Assembly (NCBI GenBank): GCA_951812925.1
Contig: OX638369.1
Location: 49,037,061 to 49,101,060 of the forward strand
Direction of reading: 5' to 3'
Length of the DNA: 64,000 nucleotides
Origin: Calliopum simillimum
Lineage: Eukaryota; Arthropoda; Insecta; Diptera; Lauxaniidae
In this document: piece by piece, positions 11,875 to 24,300 of the stretch
Position numbering within the stretch: the stretch's first letter is position 1
Layout of the letters: every line of letters begins with the position of its first letter
Translations under genes and position numbers: made by a program
The notes under the pieces: generated by a model
Database searches by the model: none
Told to the model about the DNA's origin: nothing
Seen by the model: only the letters and a program-made list of their open reading frames with translations

Positions 11875-14318
11875 TAATTGTTATTTATATGCATTATACA
11901 ATCTGTATAACAATTTTCAGCCTTTAGAAATTAATTTGATTAAAATGGAATTATGACATGTTTGAGACCATATATCAGCCGCCTGTTCGACAGTTCGCTT
12001 GACTGAACGACAGTTTATGTGTGTACATAACTACTATAACCAACTGTAACAAAACCAGCTTTTAGAAACGCAAAGTCATTTTTATGCGCTGGCTCTTAGA
12101 CTATAAAGTATACATATTTTGAATCTATAGCTCACCATCATCACATCATGTTGAAATTCAAACTTCATGTGATTCAAAGATCAATACTCCTGTCTTTTTT
12201 TTTGTTTAAACCAAAACCATAATCCGTGCATAAGGGTATAATGTCCCAGAAATACAAAACTAAAAACACAGGATATCGATATGTGTGAAAATAACAAAGG
12301 GTGCAAACTAAAAACAACAAACATTTCTTTTTTAAAGAAACGCCAAGTTTTAAAAAAACAGAAACAATGCAGAGAGTTTAGGTAGAAATGCGCAATATGT
12401 CGTTACCCTACCCACAGCAATGACAGACAGCATTAACATGAGAAATATTCAGCCATTCCTACTTTGATTTACTTCTTCTTCTTTTCATTTTTTGTCTGCA
12501 ATAACAGGGTTGCAATTCACTATACAAAGAATTTAAAAAATTTTTAATTTTTTACTTTTTACAAATCAGCGTAAAGAAGAAAAAATTTCTCATTTTACAA
12601 AATTTCACATTTGAGCATCACATTTGGAAAAGAAGCGTTGAAAGCAACCCCAAAGATATTGTTTTTCCTTGTTTTTTCTTCTGTTACAGCAATTAGTATT
12701 TTGTTTGCTACCCTTTTTAAGTTAGGTTTTTTTTTTTTTTGACGTCACACTGAGTTTGGTTTTTTTTTTTTTTTCATTTTTCATTGTTGTAATATATTCC
12801 ATGTAACTACCATATCGTAGTTCCTTTGACTGTAACCGTAAGTGTATGGAAACCGTAAAAAACAAACACAAGCACATGCGAAAAATCAAAAGCAACTAAA
12901 AAGGGACCATTGCTTCCTTTAGGTTAAATACAGGGAACTTGATATAAGGTGTCCGTTGTAGCAAAATTAATGCTTTACACGTTTGTACCACAATTCTTTT
13001 AGTGGTTGCATGTATGTGCTAATGGTTAAATTGTCAACAATTCCCAAAGTACTTAGATGTTTAATTAGTAGAATGAAAAAGTGGTGGATAAGGACACTAA
13101 ATAAGTGTTCCTTATACATATTACTTACATGTTTCAAAAAACTAACTCTTAAATAGCAGCCATTAATTATCTTAAGTACTTTGATGTAAGCAGTAAAAAC
13201 TTGCAACAAAATTAAATAAAATTTTGTTATTTCCTGAGCAGCCTTTGACCAGCTATATTCTGAAATTTGATTTAGTTTGGAATTGGATTTGAATCCGATT
13301 GTAGGTGTTTCGCAAGTCGACAATTAACATCAACTCGGAGTCATTATAAAAATGCGGAACACCTTCAATTTGGTTCAATTTCAATTCTGAAAAGAATCGG
13401 GTTTCAGAACGTGAATATAATAAAAACAATAAAAAATACTTTATTCCCATCCAAACAAAAATTAATCTATATTTTTATTTTTTCATTTCAGGTAAGCATC
13501 ACCAGAATTTTGAAAACTTTATGCTCAAAATGCCAATATCAGATAAGTCAAGCTCATTTTATTATTCATTTGGTATCGCTTTTCGATTTATGCTGAAAAA
13601 AAATTTGTATTTAAGATCTCGGACTGTTCGCTAAGAAAATTTAATTCAGACAGCACACCTGGGATGATATTTGCAAAAAAATGATTTTAATGACCTTTCG
13701 CCATGGAAATTTTCGAAAACGTCTGCACTTTAGATATCCGTCGCATGAATTTTGACAAGGAAGGTTCGCAGAAACTACTTAAGAAAAAAACGTGCATGCA
13801 TTCAGATTACTAAGTACATTTTCTTAGCCTAAGTGTAACATAAATTTAGGTAAAAAGATCATTCACTTCCTTATCAGTTTTAAGTTTGAGCCTTGGAGTA
13901 GTCATAATATGATCACAAACTCCAAATAAATCTGTAAAATTTGATACAAACTGTTGTGAATTTCACACAACCTTTGAGTAAAACGGAAAATACATAGAAA
14001 CATAAGCATGTTGCGAATTATAGATACATGTGTATAATTTTTACACAGAAACTGAGTTAATCTTTCTATATTTCAGAGTACTGACAGATTTTAACACATT
14101 GATGAATAAAACCTTAGCACTATCCGCATATACATAATGAAAAATATAATATTTCACAAACTTTTATTTAAAGTGTAGCTAAATCTCGTTGCTCACTTTT
14201 CTGAATCCCTAGCACAACACTTGTCAAATGTTAATCACCTAATATGTCAGCTTTAAGAAAAATGCTGTTCGGAGGCATAGTACCGGTAGTGAAATCTATT
14301 ATTATATAGAAAAACGAT
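11875..14318. other. Non-coding DNA, no gene seen
   Basis: AT-rich with several T tracts (12720-12780). Short frames at 12967-13323 and 13253-13450 have no identifiable domain. The splice-like signal at 13491 is listed separately. Confidence 0.55.
13465..13497 (+). other. Candidate recursive (ratchet) splice site
   Basis: A pyrimidine-rich tract ends in TTTTTCATTTCAG and is followed directly by GTAAGC, with the AG/GT junction at 13491/13492. A possible branch point, ATTAATC, lies about 25 bases upstream. A 3' splice site fused to a 5' splice site with no exon between is the known signature of recursive splicing in long fly introns. No flanking exon is visible, so this is sequence-only evidence. 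Confidence 0.5.
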
Positions 14319-14389
14319 TACTTTTCATCGATAAAAAATTTCGATAGAATATATCGTCCCTACTAAAAAATTATAGTTATTTTTTTTTT

Positions 14390-14560
14390 ACTTTTCATTC
14401 CCTTTAGTATTGATTTTAAACTTTTTTGGTATTAAATTCCGATTTTTTTCCAAAAAAGTATGAAATTTATTCCAAGAAAGTTTGAAATTTATTCCAAAAT
14501 AGTTTAAAATTAATACTTTTTTTTTATTGTTTTATATAAATATTTTTTGGTTTGAAAACT
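14390..14560 (+). repeat. Dispersed ~155-bp repeat, partner of 7.1 kb
   Basis: This is the inverted counterpart of 7095-7250. Here it reads CATTCCCTTTAGTATTG through ATTTTTTGGTTTGAAAAC. It contains a short internal repetition of 'ttgaaatttattcca'. Non-coding. Confidence 0.8.
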
Positions 14561-14820
14561 AAACAAAATTCTTACTGTGTATACAAGTAAAAAGTACTAA
14601 ATCAGTTTTCCCGAGTTTTGAGTTATTTGGTATTTCTGGTCTAAAATATTATGGTCTGCAGTTTGAAAAGACCCATTTTTATTTCTGTTAAAAAGTGGCT
14701 ATTTTTATCATAAAAGCAAAACAACAATTTGCATAGAAAAAAAAGGATTTTTTAATGAAATATCTCAAAACTTGAAAAACTGGCTTAGTACTTTTCGCTT
14801 GTATACGGATAATACTCGTA

Positions 14821-14977
14821 TGTGACCTGGTCTATGAAAAGGTGGCTTACGTGCGAAAATATGTTTTCGTGAAAACAGCTTGGAAATAACGTTTAAAGGT
14901 CAATTTATGGAAAACGGCAAAAAAATGGAAAATTTTTTTTTTGACAACTAAGCACCCTTTTCATAGACCAGGTCACA
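14821..14977. mobile_element. 157-bp MITE with TA target duplication
   Basis: Perfect-looking terminal inverted repeats start TGTGACCTGGTCTATGAAAA on the left and end with the inverse on the right. TIR length is about 28 bp with one small mismatch region. TA flanks both sides (14819-14820 and 14978-14979), the target signature of Tc1/mariner-type elements. The interior is AT-rich and non-coding. Confidence 0.85.
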
Positions 14978-15224
14978 TATAGTGAATTCTGTTATTTTAC
15001 CAATATTAAAAAACCATTATTTTTTATCGATAAACTGAATACGTTTTTGATAAATCGATTACATTTTTTCGATAAATCAATTATTTACTATAAATGAATT
15101 GATTATTTACTCTCGATAAAAACGATTCTTATTTTATCGATAAACTGAATATTTTGTGCGATAAATCGATTATTTACTCTTGATAAGATGATTTTTTATC
15201 GATGTATCGATTGGAACTAATTCA

Positions 15225-18200
15225 TATGTGAATACTTTTGTCGATTTTATGTGTTTGCAACAGAAAAGAGTTTTGCTCCCCAGAAATTGTTCTATTGTAG
15301 TAATACTCACCCGAAACAATATTTGCGACAAAGGACTACTATTTCATCAAAACACAATTTGCTATTTATTACCAAATACGGCAAACAAATTCTAAGTATT
15401 TAATATTCTTTTAATGAACTAAGTGTAACCATATCCCAACTACATATTATTTTCAAATCCTGTTATACTTAAGGACTCTCTCTCTTCGAATTGACAATAT
15501 AACATTTTATCGGATTCAAGATTGAAAATCTCTTATACTCCGAAAAAACTACATAAATTTAATTTTATCATAACAAGAAATTTCTATAACCAGCACTTAG
15601 ACAAAGTACCCTCAAAAGCAAACATTCACCTTTGTGCGTAATCAAGCGTAATTGTAAATGGAAACGACGTTTTAAACAGTTTTGCAACTACTTAGGTAGC
15701 TAAATACAAACAGCGGAAAAGGTAGCAACACCACCCTAACGTACAATCCACTGTCTGCCACAAATTCATACATTTCTGCTCATTCCTTAAGAGACAGAGA
15801 TAGAGAGAGAGAGAGAGAAGAAAAACAGCCCTACACCCTGCTCATGCTAAACGGAAGTGCCAAACTATTTATTTAGCGCTGTCAATTTTTACGACCTTAA
15901 ATCACAGCAAATTGCGATTGAAAATAAATTGTAGCATATTTTATGGCGGCGCACCACACTCTCGCTACACCATCATTCAGTAAAACGTATACACTGCTTG
16001 TGCTGCCAATAGATTGATGTACGTAATTTTGTGAGTATTAAAGCAGCGCTATGTTTCTTTTGTTTTTATTTATGTGTTAATTTCATTATTGTGTGTGATG
16101 GAATGAAAAAGTATCATTTAAGAAACAAAAGCGCAAAGAAACGGCTTTAAAATTTTCTTTCATTGACATCTTTTAGGCGCCAGTTATTTTTTTTTTCTCT
16201 CTGGATTTTTGTAACTTGTGATCTAAGCAGCTGTTGTTAAATTTTTACGTGATTTTCAATTTACACTTTATTATATTTCACACACACACACACGCAAACA
16301 GCAAAGCACCTTGAATGGTGGTGTTGACACTGTCCTTCATCCTCCACCTACTTTGTTATGGATTTTTTTTTGTAGTAGGCTTTTTGGCGCCAACTTACTA
16401 AATTCAATTAAATTTTCTTTCTATGCTGTGCTATGTTTTCATTGTTTTTTTCTCTTCGTTTTAAGTAGCAAAAGCTTTGGCGTGAAACTTTTGTGTCTAA
16501 ATCCAACTTAAATTTACTTTCATGGCTTAACTTTTAAACTTTTTCTAAAATTTATGTTCAAGAGTTTTGAGCAGCACACAGGGTACTTTAAATTATGGCA
16601 TACACTCGTACTGTTTTATGCGCGCTTTTTTGGGGGGCCTTTGCTTTGTGCGGTGTGGACGCAATTTTGTGTAAAATATTTGGAAATTTTCACTTTATTT
16701 TTCGGCACTTTTGTTACCTTTGTGTGGATATTTAGTGCACGTTGTTGTCAACATTGTTTTGTAAACTCAAGCTGCAGCAATGACCTGCAATTAATTTTTC
16801 TTAATTGTTCAAAGCTTTGCTGCGACAATCGTATTAAATGGTAAATATAAAAAGTAATAGTCGACCTACTTTAAATTTGATTTTGTTTCAATATCTGGAT
16901 AAATGCAATGATAGGCTAAACTTCCGAAAGAGTATCAGGCAAAAAAGTGTATAAGATGCTTAGTAAACTTCTTATTGAATTTAAAGTCGTGATTGAAAAG
17001 TGCGCCTAAAAGTATGCAGTACAAAAATATGGAACTATATGCGGAACTGTTGAGTTTATGTCATTGCTTGCCACGTTGCATACTTTTTGGCGCTTTTTTT
17101 TTTCATGCATTACTTACAATAACCTTAGAAAATTATTATTTGTATTTAAATAGTACTTGGTAAAATCTTCAGATGTACATAAGTTATTTTACACATCTTC
17201 CTTTTGTATATCAATATGCTTTGCATATTTTGTTTCAATGAGCTCATGTTGGCTCCTTATTTAAATCAATTTCACTTAGGACTATTGAAACCACGTTTCG
17301 TTGATTTATATAAATGACATTTTTTTTTTCTTCACATCAATTTCATTATTTTTTTCTTTTTTTTTTATTAAAAGTTCTTTTACTTTCGTTTTCATTTTCA
17401 ATCAAATTTTACTTTCTTTTTCTGTTTTTTTTTTCGTCCCATCATACTGTATAATTTTTCATTTGACAATGTTTTCAATTTCTATTGACTTTTGACAGTT
17501 TTAGGATGTGGGGGAGTTACAGTTTTTTCTATTTTCGTTTAAGCTTCGCGTTAGCCTTAGTACAGTGTACAGAATGAAAAGCTCTTTAGCAAAACCAAAA
17601 TAAGAGGAAAAAGCGTGACATATTCTTTTATTAATGTTTGACTGGCTGTCACATTTTTGTGATTGTATTGACATGATTTTTTAGGTATAGAATACTCGTA
17701 TTGGGTGGTTTTCTACTGCAACACACATTACTTCAGTTACTTTGACAGTTATTTGTAGCAATTCATCAAGTAAAACCTCAGAGTATACTTTTTGTTTTTG
17801 GCCCAGAAAATAGATTTAAGTAACAAGTATTTAGTGATATTTCGAATATTTTCAAGCTTAAAATAAAATCAAGTTTGTGCTCATTATTGTTTCGAAATTT
17901 TAATATTCAAGCAAAACCCTTAAAAAGTTGCTTAATATTTCATTTCACAACAATTCAGTTCAAAATAGCATATTTTATAATAGCTTTTTGTTTTTTACAC
18001 AAAACTGTCTTTATCTTTTGCGAGTGCATACCTTACTGGGCACTTTTTACTTGATCGTCAATACTAAAGATTTATTGCACTGCAGTCAAGTTTAAATTTA
18101 AACTGCAATCCAATGTTCACTCACTTATAAACCAACTGTTGGCGATAATTCGAGCCCTCGAGAAATTCTAGAAATAACATCAGTTTTTGCTATGTACGTG

Positions 18201-18775
18201 GAATATAGTTGAATCTCCCTGATGCAGTTGTCGCTGATGCTGTCACAACAGGGTGGAAACATTTTTGGTTTTTAAAATCAAGATTTATTTTTTGATCTCC
18301 CCAACTTTTTTCCAGAAAAGCTTCTTGCCAGACATGTGCTTACAGTTCACATAAAATATACAAAAACAAAAAATCGCCCAAATCTGAAAGCACCAGACAA
18401 CGGTGATATTTCTGTGGAGTGATGCCATACCATCAAAAGTCGATTTCTATGCATTTTTCAGTAGACGAAAATTAAACTTTAGTTTGAAAGGGAAAACATG
18501 ATACAAAATCTGTCATATCATATTCTATCATGCTTTTAGTGAGTATCAGCGTGTTTTTTTTTTTTATGTGCAAAAATTTTGTAAATACAACGATTGTTTG
18601 ACATTCTCCTGGAAGTTTTTTTTATATAACTATACGTATTCTTTTATCTTTAGATAATAAAATCAATCAACAATAAGAGTTCCTTTTCTCCCGTTTCACC
18701 TTTTTCAAAAATGGTTGCTATTTACATTGTGATATTATTATTTTTGCAATATTTTCTCATTCTCCTGGCTGACAT
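15225..18775. other. Non-coding DNA with simple repeats
   Basis: Contains a GA-rich microsatellite at about 15790-15820, a short (CA)n at about 16281-16297 and many T tracts. Open frames at 16311-16511, 16554-16844 and 17301-17495 are T-rich, hydrophobic in translation and unrecognised. I see no gene. Confidence 0.55.
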
Positions 18776-18777
18776 TT

Positions 18778-19196
18778 TTCTTAACACGGTGCTGAAATCA
18801 GCAGCTTAAATAAAACTTTGGTGAACTCGAAAAATTATTTTGTCTGACGCTGCTATGACTCAAAACTAACAACTTTTTAATAGTTTTGACGTAGGTTGTC
18901 CCGGCCCATTTTTTTCCGACATTTTTCGATTTTTAATACAATTTCGATCGGAAAAACGGATTTTACTCAAAACCAGATGTCTTACAAAAAAAGTGTATTA
19001 GGCAAAAAATGCTTAGCATCGTAAAATCCGTTTTTCCGATCGATATTGAATTAAAAATCCGAAAAATGTCGACTGAAAAAAGTGGGCCGAAACAACTTAG
19101 GTCATTAAAAAGTTGCTAGTTTTAAGTCAAAAAAGCACCAGAAAAAATAATTTTTCGAGTTCAGCAATATTTTATTTAAACTGCTGAGTGTTAAGT
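18778..19196. repeat. Imperfect palindrome P3 with the shared core as its loop
   Basis: Arms of about 185 bp (18778-18966 and 19020-19196) mirror each other. Landmarks are GAACTCGAAAAATTATTTT, AACAACTTTTTAAT, GGCCCATTTTTTTC, ACATTTTTCG and GATCGGAAAAACGG. The ~55-bp loop between them is a single forward copy of the core found in P1, P2 and P5 (ACTCAAAACCAGATGTCTTAC, then AGGCAAAAAATGCTTAG). The arms share no clear sequence with P2 and only the GGAAAAACG step with P1. Confidence 0.9.
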
Positions 19197-19199
19197 TTA

Positions 19200-21150
19200 C
19201 TGCAATTTTTCAAAGTTTTCGATCTAATTTTTTAAAATTAGTTATGTAAACCTTTTTTAAATTGTTTTAACCCCTACTTTCTCAAGTACTTAGTTAAGGC
19301 TGTTTTATAAGTAAAGAAATAGGTGAGGACAAAAAAATACATGTTTTGGTACATTTTTCAGTGAAAGGTATATGGATATTGTTGTGTTACTTCAAATGTC
19401 GCTGTATGGTATAAAAAACTTCTTTCACCGTGGTAGGAAAGGTGAATACCACAAACTGGTCTAAAAAGTGGGAAAAGTGGGATAAGTTTCACGCCCACAG
19501 CTACACTATTGGAAATTTGAACACGTTATATCCCCTAATCAATTCAAGTTAGTTAAATAAAATTTTGTACGTAATGCTACGTTTTCATCAGAGATTTATG
19601 AGGTGATTTACCCTGCTTCGAGGTTAAGCTATAAATCACGTGACTTACTGTGCAAAAAAAAATTATTTCTGACTAGATTTATTGTTAATTTGTATATAAA
19701 CTTCACCAGGGCTACCAATTTTCGGGTGTTTTCAACCCTTAACCTTGACAATTGACAATAAATGTCATTAAAAACAAACTAAATGGAAAATATATATTAA
19801 GAAGGACAGGAAAAATAAATTTAATTTTCCATTTTCATTTTGACATTGTGACAGTTAAACGCGCTATACATCGCAAGTTATAAAAGCTATTTTGATGAAA
19901 TTTGTTGGGTATGTAGGTGCCCAATACAAATACCCTACACTTCACTTAATTTTATTTTATTACAATGATCAAAAAATTAACCAAACAAAAATATTTGATT
20001 ATGTACAAAATACATAAAAAATATTAAATTTTATTACAAAATAAAAATGTTTTTTCTTTGCGGAAATTTATCTCTTACGCCCTCCAGTGTTAAAAGCCCA
20101 CAATTAAAAAAGTAGATACACATCAAAATAACAATATTAAAAACAAATAAAGCATCTCTCGTAAATTTAATCAATTAATTTTGTTAATTGCTATTTAATT
20201 AATTCTACTGAAATTTTATTTTTTATGTGACAGTTATTGGCAGCACAGGTCAAAGCATTGCCAGCATTACCCGCTGAACAAAAGCAACATAATTGGCAGC
20301 ATGGCCAAAAAAAGAGGCATCGCTCTATTTGTATTTGCATTTACAATTTACAGCAAATCTGAATTTGATTGTTTAATTGTGCCATCTTTTCAAAGTAATT
20401 TAATTAAAAATTTATTTTGTTATCAATTGAATTCATTAGCCAGTTTTTTTTTAATTTTAAAACTTTTTTTACATGAAAAAGTTTTTAAGCAATTTTTTAT
20501 TATTTTGTTTATTTTGCATTTGAGTTGTTCTCAAATTTTTTTTTTTTTGTTTTTTAACTTTATTTTTTTATTTGTCTTGGTCTTTTTCCGCTTGAAATTT
20601 CTCTAAAATGTTTATTTAAGATTTTTTTATGCATTCTATATGTATCTTTCATTGTTTATTATTTTTTAATTGTTAAAATTTGTTGCTGCGCATAATCACT
20701 TGCCTTTTTTTTGTTATTTTTTCGCTATTGTTTTGTTTATTTTCATTGTGATTATCTGTTTATTTTAAAATTTTAGTTTATCATAAAGATTGCGAAAACT
20801 AGCAGCGTATGAAAGGCATTTTGTTTATTAAAGAAAAAGAAAAAATTTTAATTTTTTATTGTATGAGGTAAATTTGTTTAAAAAAATTTGTAATGATATG
20901 ATAAGTTTAGTGATGCTCATAATTATACTTCATTTTCAGCTAATTTTTTGATAATATTTACATTGAATTCTACCCCAAACGGAAATGTAAGGAAAAGTTT
21001 CCTTCCTTCTGCATGTACGTTGTTTTAAATAAATCAGTTGGTTTAGCAACCCTGCAGGACCGCGGCCTAACGTTTTACATTGTTTGTCATTGGGCGTAAT
21101 CAATTGTCTCCTTATGCATTACATTCGGATCGAAAATTTCAAATAACTTA
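19200..21150. other. Non-coding DNA, no gene seen
   Basis: Very T-rich, with long poly-T at 20440-20700. The open frame 20301-20606 is a T-tract translation (phenylalanine/leucine-rich). No feature can be supported. Confidence 0.6.
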
Positions 21151-21154
21151 ATTT

Positions 21155-21371
21155 TATATGAGGGGTATAGCAGCAATCTCCATTTTTTCTTGAACGTGTC
21201 TGATCGTGTTTGATCACAAGCTATCATCAAATACAAGTAGATGGCACTATCATAGAGGTATAGAAACAAAGGTGGCAGTGTCTTCTCAAGTCGTGGTGTG
21301 ATCGAACACTATCAGACACGTCCAAGAAAAATATGGAGATTGCTGCCTTTGCTTTTATACTCCTCATATAC
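21155..21371. mobile_element. Inverted-repeat MITE (~215 bp)
   Basis: Left arm TATATGAGGGGTATAGCAGC through CTTGAACGTGTCTGATCGTG and right arm are inverse copies of about 70 bp. The right arm carries a small insertion. The non-palindromic middle reads 'agctatcatcaaatacaagtagatggc'. It has no coding potential. The superfamily is not identified. Confidence 0.82.
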
Positions 21372-21374
21372 AAA

Positions 21375-24300
21375 TTTTACACAAAAACTTTAAAAGGTTC
21401 CATAGACGAATGTGCTAAAGAGTTTGTTTGTTATACATTTCTGAGCATTATGTTCCACGCTAACAGATTAACTTGTTAGAAAAACTTTTTAATATTATGT
21501 TCCGGGTTCGAATCTCGGTGCGAATGCATTTTTTTTTTATTAATATTTTTATTATTTTATACTTCGTCTATGTTTGATAAATGATTCAGTTTCCGCTCCG
21601 AAGACTCTTCAGACAAATTGTGGACAAACTAATAGAAATTTAAAAATTAGAATTGAAAATCACCGAGTGGAGAATTTGAACCTGGGCTTCTCCACGCAAC
21701 GCAAGTCATTAGACCGATACACTATCGTTTGCTTTTCTGCGTCAGTCGGCGAACTGCCTAACACGTTATAATTTTACTAAAACAAACGATACACAATTGG
21801 TACTGATGACGAATTATGCATTACATTTGGACCATTTCTTGTACAGGTAACACTGTTAATTAAGTGAATTTATTCTAGTTTTAGGTGTAGTCCGTTTAAG
21901 TCTACTTGCAAAATAACTAGAGAAACAATTGTCTCCGCCGTTCCTACAGGGAATATATAGCTTAATATACAACCTAAATATAAATGTTTGAAATACTTTA
22001 CACATACATATGTAATGATCTAAAGAAAAAGAGACTTTAACTTCTAGATAACAAAATGACTTTTTTTTAAATAAAAATTACTGTAAATAAAGTCCAAAAA
22101 GTCCAAAAAATTGTAAAATAAAAATCTCAAGTTTTTAGACATCGAAATTCAAAGCTTGAAAAATGGATGTGGCACTTAAATAATTGTGCCCAATTTTCGA
22201 CCAGTGTATTCATGTTCGGCAACCAAGTACCTACCAAAAATTTTAATCGAAGAAACTTTTTAATCTTCCGAGATAAATGTCATTAAGTTTTAACACATCC
22301 TATGTCAAATTTCACTCTATCTTGCGCCTTTTGTTTTAGGAAATTGGGCTACAAGAAAAAAACTTATTTTCATGAAAAAAGATTTTTTTTTTTTTGATTT
22401 GTAATTGAGGCTGAAATTGTAATTGAAATTGGTAATTGTAAGATTGAACCAATGCATATTTTTTTTTTGGAAAATATTTTCAAAATAAAGTGTGCAGTAG
22501 TCAGCAGAAGATATTGTTGAATTCCAAAACAATTTTGCATGCTGATTTAATAACTCAAGTGAAAAAATTTATCTATTAAGTAACTGTACCGAATTAGGGC
22601 ATGTTAAAGTACTCTCTACTTCTAGAACGATTCCAAGTCTTACAACTCAATTTTGAGATCGGATATATATTTTTTCATAAGGATTGATTTATTCGGAGTC
22701 GATTAGTGCTAAATTTGTGCATCATAGCCCCTATATTATGATAGTTGTTTATACCTTCAGTAACACTTCAATTGTCCCTTATTCCACACTAAAACTCCAT
22801 GCCAACTTAAAATTTGATTTATTTTCTATAAACAATCATCTAAAATATCAACTTTCTTCATTTTATATATTTTAAAATTAATTTATCTTTAATTCTGCAA
22901 ACATAATGCTTTTGTTTTTTTTAAGTACACATTACAAATTAAGGAATCAACTTAATAAAAATAATCACGGAATCAGGTTCACTTGCAAAAATTTATGAAC
23001 GTTATTGTACATAATTATTTATAGTTTTGAAAGAGAAAATCATATATCACTCCATTCAGAAAATTTTACTTATTACGTGACAAAGAAAACTTTTAGTATA
23101 TTTGCAAACTATTGATAGTTTATTTTCGAAAATTGAAACTCCTTCCTAATTACGTGATAGTCACGGAATAACGTTCACTCGTACAAAATTATGCACCTAA
23201 TTCCGGCAGAAATAAAATCATAGTTTTGTTTATAAAAAATAGTTAAGTTTGTTTTAAAACTATTAGAAAACGATTTTCTAGTTAACATAAATTTTTAATT
23301 TTTTGGAACTAAAGCCCAAAATAAAAATCAAATATTTAAAACAGAAGGTCACTAAAATTCATATCAAAATAAATTGTTAATTTATTAAATTTCAATATAA
23401 TATACAAACATGCAATCCTGGAAACCCTTATAAAAATTCGTATGCTGCCTTACACTTATGTGCAACATACGCGTTCGAAATCATGGTTATTGGAAATTGG
23501 TTTTTTGAAACATCATTAAAAAGATATAAACTAATTAAAAAAAAATAATTTTAATATCTTGACATTAACCAAAAACATAGAGCATGTTTTGGTTCAAAAA
23601 TATTTAAAACAGCGTTAAGTTTCCTTAGTTTTCTACAAAAAAGAAAAACTGACGGAATAAAGTACTAGCCCGTAATTCGGTATATTTACCTTAGGCTGAT
23701 GTTTCAAAATTTTGATTTTTCGGTCTAACCTTAAAGACAACAAAAGTATTTATTATAGAGTTTATTAAAATATTGGAAAACGTCAACTTATGTCTTAATT
23801 TTTTCAGTTTTTTGTGAATAACACAAAAGTTAAGACATACATAAATCCAAAAATATATCCAAGAAAGAGTTTTGCATCAGTTATGTTGCAACATCTGAGT
23901 CATTCAGTAAACCATTATAAGCGCCAACTTTTATATTCACTAAAGTTGTTGAAAATAAAATAAAAAATTAAAAATAAATGTTATCTGTGAATACCCTTAT
24001 TTGACTGACGACTAATTTTCTTTATGACTTTTCATATACATACATAATGATAAAATGCCATAACAACAAAACATATTCTCACAAATATCATCAACAAAGT
24101 TGTTGATTACAAAGAAAAGAAAGTTTCCACTAAAAATGTACATTTCGTCGATGAAACACAAACCTATAGCGAAGCAAATCAAATTACAACGCCAAGCCAC
24201 CAGATTCAATCAACGTTGACTAATATGACGACGGTGGGCCAGCCATCATCAGCATCATGATGATGAGGAGCAACAGCAACAGCTTTTGAAATAAGAGAAA

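Larger units (their letters stand above)
14325..15220. promoter_or_regulatory. Cluster of TATCGATA-type sites
   Basis: ATCGAT/CGATA words are dense at 14325-14360 and 15020-15215, including TATCGATAAACTGAATA at about 15025 and again 110 bp later at 15135. TATCGATA is the known DRE core bound by DREF in flies, and CGATA overlaps BEAF-32 sites. The cluster may be regulatory or simply a degenerate tandem repeat with a ~110-bp period. Function is inference. Confidence 0.35.
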
